From Alsobacter sp045348435 (GTDB lineage: Bacteria; Pseudomonadota; Alphaproteobacteria; Rhizobiales; Beijerinckiaceae): a DNA stretch of 64,000 nucleotides. The translations under genes and the position numbers were made by a program. Shown here one piece after another: positions 34,635-43,747 of the stretch (position 1 is its first letter; each line of letters opens with the position of its first letter). The stretch is taken from the NCBI RefSeq assembly GCF_045348435.1, contig NZ_CP157484.1, positions 4,836,001 through 4,900,000 on the forward strand, read 5' to 3'. The notes beneath the pieces were generated by a model. That model saw only the letters and a program-made list of their open reading frames with translations. It made no database searches and was not told the origin of the DNA.

Positions 34635-36694
34635 TCCGCACGCTCGTCTTCATCGCCATCCTGATCGCGCTCGCCTTCGGGGGAGCATGGCTGGTAGAAC
34701 AGCCCGGCCAGGTCGTCGTCACGCTGCCGCGCTACGGCCAGGTCTCCACGACGCTGGTCGGCGCCGCGGCCGCCGTGCTGGGCTTCGTGATCGCGATCCT
34801 GGCGCTCTGGACCGTGCTGCGCTTCCTGCTGCGGCTCCCTTCCATCCTGAGCTTCACCGCGAAGGCGCGCAAACGGGCCCGCGGTTTCACGGCCGTCTCG
34901 CGCGGGATGATCGCGGTCGGCGCGGGCGATCCGCGCTCGGCCAAGCGCTACGCGGCGGACGCCGCCAAGTTGCTCGGCAAGGAGCCGCTGGCGCTGCTGC
35001 TGAAGGCCCAGGCCGCCCAGATGGCGGGCGACCGGACCCAGGCCGAAGGCGCGTTCCGCCAGATGCTGGACGAACCCGAGACGCGCGTGCTGGGCCTGCG
35101 CGGCCTCTTCGTCGAGGCCCGCCGGAAGGGCGACTCGGCCGCCGCCAAGGCCTATGCGGCCGAGGCCGCGCGGCTGTCGCCGTCCGTCGCCTGGGCGGGC
35201 GAGGCGCTGCTCGAGTTCCAATGCGCCGAGCAGGACTGGTCCGGCGCTATCGCGACCCTGGATCGCGGCGCCCGCGGCCTGGACAAGGCCGCCGTGAAGC
35301 GCCAGCGCGCCGTCCTCCTCACGGCCGACGCCCTGGCGCGGGCCGAACGCGAGCCCGAGGCCGCGCTGCTGCGGGCCCAGCAGGCCGTCAAGCTGGCGCC
35401 GGGGCTCACGCCGGCCGCCACGCTCGCAGCCCGCCTGCACGCCCGCAGGGGCGAGCTCAGGCGCGCCTCGAAGGTCGTGGAGGCCGCCTGGGCCCAGGCG
35501 CCCCACCCCGATCTCGCCGCCGCCTACCTGAATGTCCGGCCGGGCGATTCGGCCCGTGACCGCCTGAACCGCGCCGAGAAGCTTCTGGCGCTGCGCCCGC
35601 ACGAGGCCGAAGGCCGCATCGCGGTGGCCGAGGCGGCGCTGGGCGCCCGCGACTTTAAGCGCGCGCGCTCCGTCATCGCGCCCCTGCTGGAGGGGCGGCC
35701 CAGCACGCGCGTGTGCCTGCTGATGGCCGACCTGGAGGAGGCCGACACCAGCTCGGCGGGCGCCGTCCGGGAGTGGCTGTCTCGCGCCTCGCGGGCGCCC
35801 CGCGACCCGGCCTGGATCGCCGACGGCGTCATCGCCGACCGCTGGTCGCCCGTGTCGCCCGTCACCGGACGCCTCGACGCCTTCGTGTGGGGCGCGCCGG
35901 TGGAGCAGATCCAGGCCCCCGCCGCCGACGCGGCGCAGGAGACGATCCGCCCGCGGCCCGAGCTCGCCCCGCCCCCCTCTTCGGACGACGTGATCGCCGA
36001 CGTCGACGAGGCCCCCGCGCCGGTTCTGACCGACGCCACGACGCCAGCCGACGCGTCCGCGACGACCGAGGCCGCCCCGGCCGAAACGGCGACGCCGGCC
36101 GACGAGCCTGCCCGCCGGGAGACCGCCTCGACGCCGCCCGGGCCCGAAAGCGCCGTGGCGTCCGAACCGACCGTCGACGCCAAGACGTCTGTGCAGCCCT
36201 GGCCCGCGCCGTCCACGCCCTCCGCCGACCCCACCGCCGCGCCGGCGACGGCGTCCGACGCCCTCCCCGCCACGCCGCCCGAAACGCGGCCCGAGCGCCG
36301 CCGTTTCGCCCCCATGAGCTTCGCCGAGCGAATCGGCCGCAACGGCGGCGGAGCGGAACCGGCTTCGCCGCCCGCCGAAACCAGGCCCGAGCCCGCCGTC
36401 CCGGACCGGACCGGGCCCGCGCCGGACGCGCCCGCCGTCGGCGCGACGCCCGCGGGCGAGCCGACTGCGCTGGCCGGGCCCCTGCCGCCCGCGCCTCAGC
36501 CGGCCCCGCCCGCCGAGCACGCCCCGTCACACGCTTCGGCCAGCCTCATGGCGGCCGCCCCCGCCATCGAGGCCCGTCCCCGCCGCGGCTCGCGGCCGTC
36601 CGAAGTCGTCTTCCCGCTCGCGTCGGCTCCGGACGACCCCGGCCCGGACCTGGGCGACGCGGCCGCGCGCAGCCGCGGCGGCTTCCTGCAATAA
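34631..36694 (+). CDS. hemY: HemY-like membrane protein with a long Pro/Ala-rich C-terminal extension
   Basis: A 687-residue protein; the N-terminal 430 residues are HemY_N and TPR-type repeats. Two transmembrane helices (about 1-20 and 40-62) flank LVEQPGQVVVTLPRYG. Then come KARKRARGFTAVSRGMIAVGAGDPRSAKRYA in order, a string of TPR-like helices, and the closing WSPVSPVTGRLDAFVWGAP motif near residue 415. The last ~250 residues are low-complexity Pro/Ala/Thr. HemY of proteobacteria is encoded with haem genes but has no proven enzymatic role in haem synthesis (it is not the Bacillus oxidase of the same name). It overlaps the previous gene by four bases. Confidence 0.88.
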   Translation: MIRTLVFIAILIALAFGGAWLVEQPGQVVVTLPRYGQVSTTLVGAAAAVLGFVIAILALWTVLRFLLRLPSILSFTAKARKRARGFTAVSRGMIAVGAGDPRSAKRYAADAAKLLGKEPLALLLKAQAAQMAGDRTQAEGAFRQMLDEPETRVLGLRGLFVEARRKGDSAAAKAYAAEAARLSPSVAWAGEALLEFQCAEQDWSGAIATLDRGARGLDKAAVKRQRAVLLTADALARAEREPEAALLRAQQAVKLAPGLTPAATLAARLHARRGELRRASKVVEAAWAQAPHPDLAAAYLNVRPGDSARDRLNRAEKLLALRPHEAEGRIAVAEAALGARDFKRARSVIAPLLEGRPSTRVCLLMADLEEADTSSAGAVREWLSRASRAPRDPAWIADGVIADRWSPVSPVTGRLDAFVWGAPVEQIQAPAADAAQETIRPRPELAPPPSSDDVIADVDEAPAPVLTDATTPADASATTEAAPAETATPADEPARRETASTPPGPESAVASEPTVDAKTSVQPWPAPSTPSADPTAAPATASDALPATPPETRPERRRFAPMSFAERIGRNGGGAEPASPPAETRPEPAVPDRTGPAPDAPAVGATPAGEPTALAGPLPPAPQPAPPAEHAPSHASASLMAAAPAIEARPRRGSRPSEVVFPLASAPDDPGPDLGDAAARSRGGFLQ

Positions 36695-36700
36695 GGCGAC

Positions 36701-36739
36701 CGGATCGGCCGGCGCCGCTTGCCAAGCCGCCCCGATCCG
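36701..36739. terminator. Stem-loop between hemY and tRNA-Thr
   Basis: CGGATCGG (36701-36708) pairs with CCGATCCG (36732-36739), and inside it GCTT-GCC-AAGC forms a small inner hairpin. It lies seven bases after the hemY stop codon and 18 bases before the tRNA. Likely terminator of the haem operon. Confidence 0.5.
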
Positions 36740-36757
36740 TCTATGACCTCGCCCGTC

Positions 36758-36833
36758 GCCGCAATAGCTCAGCTGGTAGAGCACCTCATTCGTAATGAGG
36801 GGGTCGGGGGTTCGAATCCCTCTTGCGGCACCA
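36758..36833 (+). tRNA. tRNA-Thr (anticodon CGT)
   Basis: A full cloverleaf can be drawn: acceptor GCCGCAA/TTGCGGC, D-loop AGCTGGTAGA, anticodon stem CCTCA/TGAGG with loop TTCGTAA (anticodon CGT, Thr codon ACG), T-loop GTTCGAATC, and an encoded CCA at 36831-36833. Total length is 76 nt. It marks the left edge of the copper-resistance block and is a plausible integration site. Confidence 0.96.
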
Positions 36834-36992
36834 CTTCCCCTCCCAAGACTGTCCAAAATCGTCCGAAAGAGCCTTACTTCAGGCGCTTGGCCCTCATCAT
36901 GCGTCCAACGCCGTCTAGAGCGGAGCCTTCGCGTCCAACGATCCTGTTGGTGAATTCGTTGGCGCCACCCGCCTGTCGGCGGGGCGACCGAT
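36834..36992. other. Junction sequence 3' of tRNA-Thr
   Basis: No gene is visible. The stretch has lower GC than the backbone, a TGTCCAAAATCGTCCG segment near 36850, a 10-bp direct repeat GCGTCCAACG (36901-36910 and 36931-36940) and a CCAACG/CGTTGG inverted repeat (36935-36962). Such debris is often left beside tRNA genes after integration and decay of an element. No integrase gene or second copy of the tRNA 3' end was found. Confidence 0.4.
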
Positions 36993-37475
36993 CTATAGCG
37001 CGTTCGGGCCCCTGTAGCGGGCGAACACCTGAGGGCTCTCGCCGCCGAATAGGATCACGTCATAGGCGTCCGCCGCTGCGCCCGCGACCTCCATCCCGGG
37101 CGAGCCGACCGGCATTCCCGCAACAGCTAGGCCCTTTCCGGCCGGGCGCTCGGCGAGGAGACGCTTGACCGCCTCCGGCGGGACATGGCCTTCGAGCACG
37201 TAGCTCTCGACCTGCCCGGTGTGGCAGGAGGCCAGATCGTCGGGCACGCCGAGGCGCTGCTTTACGGTCTGCAAGTCGCGCGACTCCGTCACGTCGACCT
37301 GAAACCCGGCACGGCGCATATGAGAAACCCAGCCCCCACAGCACGAACAGGCGGGGTCCTTCATGCCCGAAACCCTGGGCAAGGCTTCAGCTCGCGTCGG
37401 TGTGGCGGCGAGCGCCAACGGTGCGGCCAACATCAGTAACGTGGTCCGGCGGTCGGGATGCTTCGTCCTATTCAT
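36993..37475 (-). CDS. DUF411 domain protein (putative periplasmic metal-binding protein)
   Basis: A 160-residue protein with a signal peptide (RRTTLLMLAAPLALAATPTRA) and a DUF411 domain marked by DPACSCCGGWVSHMRRAGF, SCHTGQVESYVLEGHVP and GLAVAGMPVGSPGMEV, in that order. The CxCC, CH and Met residues are expected metal ligands, and DUF411 genes regularly accompany copper-resistance loci. It is last of the minus-strand copper block. The start at 37475 is preceded by AAGGGACGTGAA. Confidence 0.88.
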   Translation of the reverse strand: MNRTKHPDRRTTLLMLAAPLALAATPTRAEALPRVSGMKDPACSCCGGWVSHMRRAGFQVDVTESRDLQTVKQRLGVPDDLASCHTGQVESYVLEGHVPPEAVKRLLAERPAGKGLAVAGMPVGSPGMEVAGAAADAYDVILFGGESPQVFARYRGPNAL

Positions 37476-37714
37476 TTCACGTCCCTTACATTTGGCGAGG
37501 CGCACCCTAGCGTCGACGATTCCAACAGGAGCGTCCATGCGGCGTCAGGACCAAAGCACGGCAGGCGCCATCGCGTTCGCCGCGCTGTCGCCCAGAGGAG
37601 GTCCTGGCAGGAGATCAAGCGGACGACCCCTTGGCCGCAGACTGACCGGTCTCGCGCAGCACTGAGGCGGCGCTGAGCAAGGACGAATCGCGGCCATTCA
37701 GCCGCCGCTGCTGC

Positions 37715-37741
37715 GCCGGGCGGCGACCTGAGCCGCCCGGC
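37715..37741. terminator. 10-bp perfect stem-loop between the DUF411 and Met-rich genes
   Basis: GCCGGGCGGC (37715-37724) and GCCGCCCGGC (37732-37741) are exact inverted repeats around a 7-base loop, just downstream (minus strand) of the gene fragment ending at 37752. A terminator is the simplest reading. No U-run follows. Confidence 0.5.
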
Positions 37742-37751
37742 TCCTGCAGCA

Positions 37752-37870
37752 TCAACGCCGAACTAGCCGGTTGTAAGCCGGCACGAACAGCAGCGTCGCC
37801 AGCCACGCACCGGCGATACTGCCCAGCACGCCCTCGACAAGGGTGCGGACCCCGCAGGCTGTCCTGCTAC
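37752..37870 (-). pseudogene. C-terminal remnant of a membrane protein
   Basis: With no start codon in frame, about 40 codons read ...TLVEGVLGSIAGAWLATLL, then FVPAYNRLVRR and a TGA at 37752. One transmembrane helix followed by a short basic tail resembles the last helix of RND permeases, but the match is by eye only. It sits between the DUF411 and Met-rich genes and appears to be the 3' end of a deleted gene. Confidence 0.35.
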
Positions 37871-37917
37871 TCCTTGCGCCGCGGCCCGGAGAGGCCATGG
37901 GGAGACATGAGCACCTC

Positions 37918-38538
37918 CTACTTGGTCGTCGCCGACCAGGCCCTCAGCGCCTGGAGGTCGTCCTGGTGGGAGGAGGCGAGCTGCTGGGCCCGGCGCCGGG
38001 TCTCAGGGTCGTCCGAGAAGGCCGCGGCCGCCTTGGCCGCGTCCGTCAGCGCCTCCTCCAAGGCGACAGCCAGGCGGGCGAACTCGGCGTCGTTTCGGGC
38101 CGGGCTCGCCTGCAGGGAGGCCACCGCGCGCTGGGCGATGGCGCGGTAGATGATGCCCGAAAGGCTCTGGTCGGAGGCGGCGGCCCGCGCTCCGCCCGGA
38201 CCCATGCCGCCCATGCCGGAGCCCATCCCCATGCCAGCCGGCATCCCCGTGCCGGCTGCCGCCGAGCCTCCGGCCATGCCCTGCATCATCCCCTTCATCA
38301 TGGACTGCATCATGTCGGACATCATCGGGCAGCCCATCGCACTCGATGCGCCGGCGCTGCCGTCCCCCCGCACGGACGGCGCCGGCGATGCGGGCTGCGA
38401 CGCGGCGCGGTCAGCTGAAGGCGCGGCGGCCGCCTCGCCGGCCGGGTGGTGCGCGGAATGGTCCTGGGCGTCGCCCGTCTGGGCGTAAGCGGGCGCCGAG
38501 AGCGCGCCGATGGTGAGAAGAATCGCTGCGATGCGCAT
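37918..38538 (-). CDS. Exported Met-rich protein, putative copper-binding
   Basis: A 206-residue protein with a signal peptide (cleavage near APAYAQTGD), a DHSAHHPAGE His segment, and a methionine-rich region around residues 68-110 (MGCPMMSDMMQSMMKGMMQG, then GMPAGMGMGSGMGGMG). A C-terminal helical domain of ~85 residues follows, with RAIAQRAVASLQ and FARLAVALEEALTDAAK. Met-rich stretches of this kind bind Cu(I) in PcoE/CopB-like proteins. The helical part is not one I can name. The start at 38538 follows GAGGACTTGGACC. Confidence 0.7.
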   Translation of the reverse strand: MRIAAILLTIGALSAPAYAQTGDAQDHSAHHPAGEAAAAPSADRAASQPASPAPSVRGDGSAGASSAMGCPMMSDMMQSMMKGMMQGMAGGSAAAGTGMPAGMGMGSGMGGMGPGGARAAASDQSLSGIIYRAIAQRAVASLQASPARNDAEFARLAVALEEALTDAAKAAAAFSDDPETRRRAQQLASSHQDDLQALRAWSATTK

Positions 38539-38594
38539 GGTCCAAGTCCTCGTCAACGGGAAAGAGCAGCCGCGCAGGCGCGGACGGTTCAGGC

Positions 38595-38954
38595 TCATCC
38601 GTGACCGGATCTTGGGGGACGCTCCCCGGGCGAAGACTGGACGCCCCGCAGCGGCTGTGGGCTGGTCAACGGACGCGAGAGGCGGGCCATCAGGACGGCT
38701 GGGCCGGAAGCTGTCGCGCCGACGAGCGCGCAGCAGCATGGGCCAGCCACGCAGCATGGACAGGGCGCGATGGCGACGGAAGGCGCCAAGGCTGGATCCG
38801 CGAGGACTTCAGCATGGTGCAGCCGTATCGAGGGATCGGCGTGGATTGATCCATGGGCGGCCGCAGGGCCGGCATACGCCAGCACAAGGACGAGCAGACC
38901 CAGCGCCGCAACGAAGCGGGCCAGTGGACCGGTGGAAGGAAGCCGGGCGCTCAT
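38595..38954 (-). CDS. Small Cys-rich exported protein of the copper block
   Basis: A 119-residue protein with a signal peptide (FVAALGLLVLVLAYAGPAAAHG), His residues just after it, then a cysteine cluster CPCCVAGPCCC near residue 65, a hydrophobic stretch, and a basic Pro-rich tail ending ERPPRSGHG. Its plan parallels that of the His/Cys-rich protein at 47030-47446. Metal binding is inferred from ligand density and context only. Confidence 0.6.
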   Translation of the reverse strand: MSARLPSTGPLARFVAALGLLVLVLAYAGPAAAHGSIHADPSIRLHHAEVLADPALAPSVAIAPCPCCVAGPCCCALVGATASGPAVLMARLSRPLTSPQPLRGVQSSPGERPPRSGHG

Positions 38955-39154
38955 CTCGCCAATCTAGGCCCAGAGCACCCGACTGCATTGCGCTTAGTCA
39001 ACTGCAGCGATGGCGGCGGGGATCTCGATGACCTGCCTCGCGCGCCTGAAACCAGACGCCCGGTCCGGACGCCCGACGTCCGCCGTGATCTCCGGGAGCC
39101 GAAGCGTCCCGGACTGGTCGCGCGTCTAGGTCTGCTTCCGCGTCAGCGCGCGGG

Positions 39155-39274
39155 TCATCGGCTTAGATATTTCGCCAGCGCAGCGATCCCCAGCACAATC
39201 AAAATGAGCAGAAGAAGCCAGAAAAGACCCATCCCGGTCATCCAACTGCTCATGGACCAATCTCCCATCATCAT
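39155..39274 (-). CDS. 39-residue Met/Trp-rich membrane peptide
   Basis: The frame encodes MMMGDWSMSSWMTGMG followed by one transmembrane helix (LFWLLLLILIVLGIAALAKY) and ends LSR. The ATG at 39274 has a strong ribosome binding site (AGGAGGACGCC), which makes it a convincing gene despite its size. It lies 125 bases downstream of the CopA ATPase gene on the same strand. Similar short membrane peptides with Met/Trp-rich N-termini occur in copper loci; a role in Cu(I) handling is inferred. Confidence 0.7.
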   Translation of the reverse strand: MMMGDWSMSSWMTGMGLFWLLLLILIVLGIAALAKYLSR

Positions 39275-39399
39275 GGCGTCCTCCTGGACGAGGTGGAGAC
39301 ACGTTTCGCGCCGATCAGGCCGGTCGCCAATTCGGCCCTAGGGCCAAGAGCTTCCCTGCCGAGCGAAGCGCCCGCGAGCCCGCCCGAGATGGCGGAACG

Positions 39400-41778
<2,379 letters not shown>

Positions 41779-41785
41779 CGTGTCC

Positions 41786-42123
41786 TCACGCTGATAGGGC
41801 GGCGTCGGCGCGCGGTGTGGGGCTTCCCACGATAGGAAGGTCAACAGGGCCCGAGGTATCGCCGTAGGCGGCGTCGAAGAGCCGCTCGGCCCAGGCTTCC
41901 GGAAGCGGCGGCCGCCCTCGATGATCGCGCCCACACCGAAGAGCCAGGCGTGCTCGGCCGCCCGGAACGGATTGTTCTCGGGCATGTGCTCACGGGGCGG
42001 CGGCGCTTCGGCCCACCGGCGCACGGGCAGATCCCGGGCGCCGGGCGCAGGCTCACTTCCGACCGTGAGGACGAGCGGTTCAGGCGGGGCGGCTCTGCCT
42101 TTCGATGCGAGCTCCACTGCCAT
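41786..42123 (-). pseudogene. Frameshifted small gene directly upstream of copA
   Basis: An ATG at 42123 with an excellent ribosome binding site (GGAGGTCGGG) opens a coding-like frame (MAVELASKGRAAPPEPLVLT... to ...EHAWLFGVGAIIEGG). At about 41905-41915, in a GGCGGCCGCCGC run, coding character switches frame and continues as LPEAWAERLFDAAYGDTSGP then VDLPIVGSP, ending at a TGA (41786-41788) seven bases before the copA ATG. One missing base explains this. If unshifted, translation would run into copA. No known domain; a sequencing error or a true mutation are both possible. Confidence 0.5.
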
Positions 42124-42198
42124 CCCGACCTCCAGCAGGCCGGAGCCTGCACCGGATCCGCGTCGGCGCGCCTTGCGCTGGCGCAGTCCGGGACCGTC

Positions 42199-42876
42199 TC
42201 ACTTCCCCTTCTGGATTTTCACGACCGAGATCTGACCGTTCACCCGGTCCGCCTGGAAGCGCACCTTGTCTCCCGCCTTCACGCCCTTGAGCACGGACGG
42301 ATCAGGCGTGCGAAACACCATCGTCATCGGATCCATCCCGAGGTTCGGGATCGCCTGGTGGTCGATGGTGATCTTGCCCGCCGAGGCGTCGACCTTCTCG
42401 ACCCTGCCCGAGACGGTCGGCAGGTCGGTCCCGGGCGGGAGCGATGGTGACGCCGCCTGGGTCGGGGCGGCCTGGGACGGCGCGGCGAGGGCCGGGGCGG
42501 GGGCGGCCTGCGCGACTGCGGGCAGGTTCGTCGGCTTGTTGCGGACCTGCCAGTCCTTGACCTCGGCGATCTCGCGCTGCTGTTCGTCCACGATCTTCTG
42601 GGCGATCTCGCGCAAGCGAGTGTCCCCGCCATATTCCAGCTGCGTGCGGGCGAGGAACACGAGGTCCTCATGGTGGGCGAGCAGCAGCGCGGCGAAATCG
42701 CGGTCAGGGTCGCCGGCGAGCCGCGTGTCGCGGACCCTGGTGGCCATCACGTCACGCACACGCTCGAAGGCCGCGGCCGCCCCGCGGGCCGCCTGGGCGA
42801 GCGCCGGGTTGGCGTCCGGCAGCATCGCCGAGGCCATCGCACCGGCAAACGCCGCGGCGACGATCATTCGTCTCAT
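42199..42876 (-). CDS. DUF305-like domain fused to a CusF-type copper-binding domain
   Basis: A 225-residue exported protein. A signal peptide (ending ANPALAQ) is followed by a helical DUF305-like region (residues 35-110) with LLLAHHEDLVFLARTQLEYG and IAQKIVDEQQREI. An Ala/Pro linker follows, then a CusF/CopK-like beta-barrel (residues 153-225): VSGRVEKVDASAGKITIDHQ, the Met pair in MDPMTMVF and VKAGDKVRFQADRVNG. CusF binds Cu(I) or Ag(I) in the periplasm through His, Met and Trp residues. The CusF half is nearly a duplicate of the adjacent gene. Start at 42876 is the signal-peptide Met. Confidence 0.85.
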   Translation of the reverse strand: MRRMIVAAAFAGAMASAMLPDANPALAQAARGAAAAFERVRDVMATRVRDTRLAGDPDRDFAALLLAHHEDLVFLARTQLEYGGDTRLREIAQKIVDEQQREIAEVKDWQVRNKPTNLPAVAQAAPAPALAAPSQAAPTQAASPSLPPGTDLPTVSGRVEKVDASAGKITIDHQAIPNLGMDPMTMVFRTPDPSVLKGVKAGDKVRFQADRVNGQISVVKIQKGK

Positions 42877-42927
42877 GGGCTGCTCTCCAATGGTCGCCGC
42901 CCCGCCGGAGCGGGGCGGCCGGGCGTG

Positions 42928-43224
42928 TCACTTGGTCTTCTTGATGGAGGTGACGGTGATCTGGCCGTTCACGCGGTCGGCGGTGAACTGCACCTTGTCG
43001 CCGGCCTTCACGGCCTTGAGCATGGCCGGATCCTGAGCCTTGAACACCATGGTCATGGGTTCGTTCATGTTGAGGTTGGGAATCGGCTGATGCTCGATGG
43101 TGATCTTGCCTGCGGACGCGTCGACCTTCTCGACCTTGCCAGAGACGGTCGGCGTCGACTGGGCCAGGGCGGCCGAGGACGCGAGGGCGGCGGTGAGCGC
43201 CGCGGCGAGCGAGAGTTTGCGCAT
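42928..43224 (-). CDS. CusF-like periplasmic copper-binding protein
   Basis: A 98-residue protein with a signal peptide (cleavage near SAALAQST) and a CusF_Ec domain: VSGKVEKVDASAGKITIEHQ, NEPMTMVF, KAGDKVQFTADRVNGQITV. The conserved Met-x-Met pair and the His of EHQ are probable Cu(I) ligands. It lies between the cupredoxin gene and the DUF305-CusF fusion; both CusF domains share most residues. The ATG at 43224 is preceded by AAAGGAGATTTCGA. Confidence 0.9.
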   Translation of the reverse strand: MRKLSLAAALTAALASSAALAQSTPTVSGKVEKVDASAGKITIEHQPIPNLNMNEPMTMVFKAQDPAMLKAVKAGDKVQFTADRVNGQITVTSIKKTK

Positions 43225-43244
43225 TCGAAATCTCCTTTGGCGTG

Positions 43245-43727
43245 TCACTTGACGACCACGAGGCCGTGCATTCCGGACTCGTAGTGACCGGGGATCAGGC
43301 AGGCGTACTCGAAGGTCCCCGCCTTGGTGAAACGCCAGACGATCTCGTTGGAGGCGTCAGGCGAGAGCCGCTTTCCGTTCGGGTCGTCGTGCTCCATGTC
43401 CGGGTTCTTCTCCATCGCGATCTTGTGCCTGGCGTTGTGCTCCATGCTGTCCAGCATGAACTCGTGGTCCGCCTTGCCATGGTTCTTGAGGACGAAGCGC
43501 ACCTGCTCGCCCCGCTTCACCTCGATCCGGTCAGGCACGAACTTCATGGTGGCGTCCGCATGCTCGTGCATGCCGACCTCCACGGTCTTCGCCACGGTCT
43601 TCTTCGGGTCGCCCGGTTCGCCGGCCTCGAACTTCTTGTGCGTGTGACCCGGCGCGCCGGGCCCGGAGAACGCCAGCCCGGCGGACACGGCCAAGGCGGC
43701 GGCGGTGGTGATCAAACGAAGGATCAT
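43245..43727 (-). CDS. Exported cupredoxin (blue-copper-fold protein)
   Basis: A 160-residue protein with a signal peptide (residues 1-22) and a cupredoxin domain. Ligand candidates are His in LKNHGKADHEFM and Cys, His and Met in YACLIPGHYESGMHG, the C-x(4)-H-x(4)-M type-1 copper pattern. MHEHADATMKF near residue 54 adds a His/Met-rich strand. It is similar to plastocyanin/azurin-like proteins found in copper loci, probably a periplasmic copper carrier or electron partner of the multicopper oxidase encoded just upstream. The ATG at 43727 follows GAGGAGAACTGC. Confidence 0.88.
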   Translation of the reverse strand: MILRLITTAAALAVSAGLAFSGPGAPGHTHKKFEAGEPGDPKKTVAKTVEVGMHEHADATMKFVPDRIEVKRGEQVRFVLKNHGKADHEFMLDSMEHNARHKIAMEKNPDMEHDDPNGKRLSPDASNEIVWRFTKAGTFEYACLIPGHYESGMHGLVVVK

Positions 43728-43747
43728 GCAGTTCTCCTCGGGGTAGA

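Noticed and set aside
38955..39154. Small gene upstream of the Cys-rich protein
   Set aside because: The only open frame (plus strand) is Arg/Pro-rich without ribosome binding site and continues antisense into neighbouring genes.
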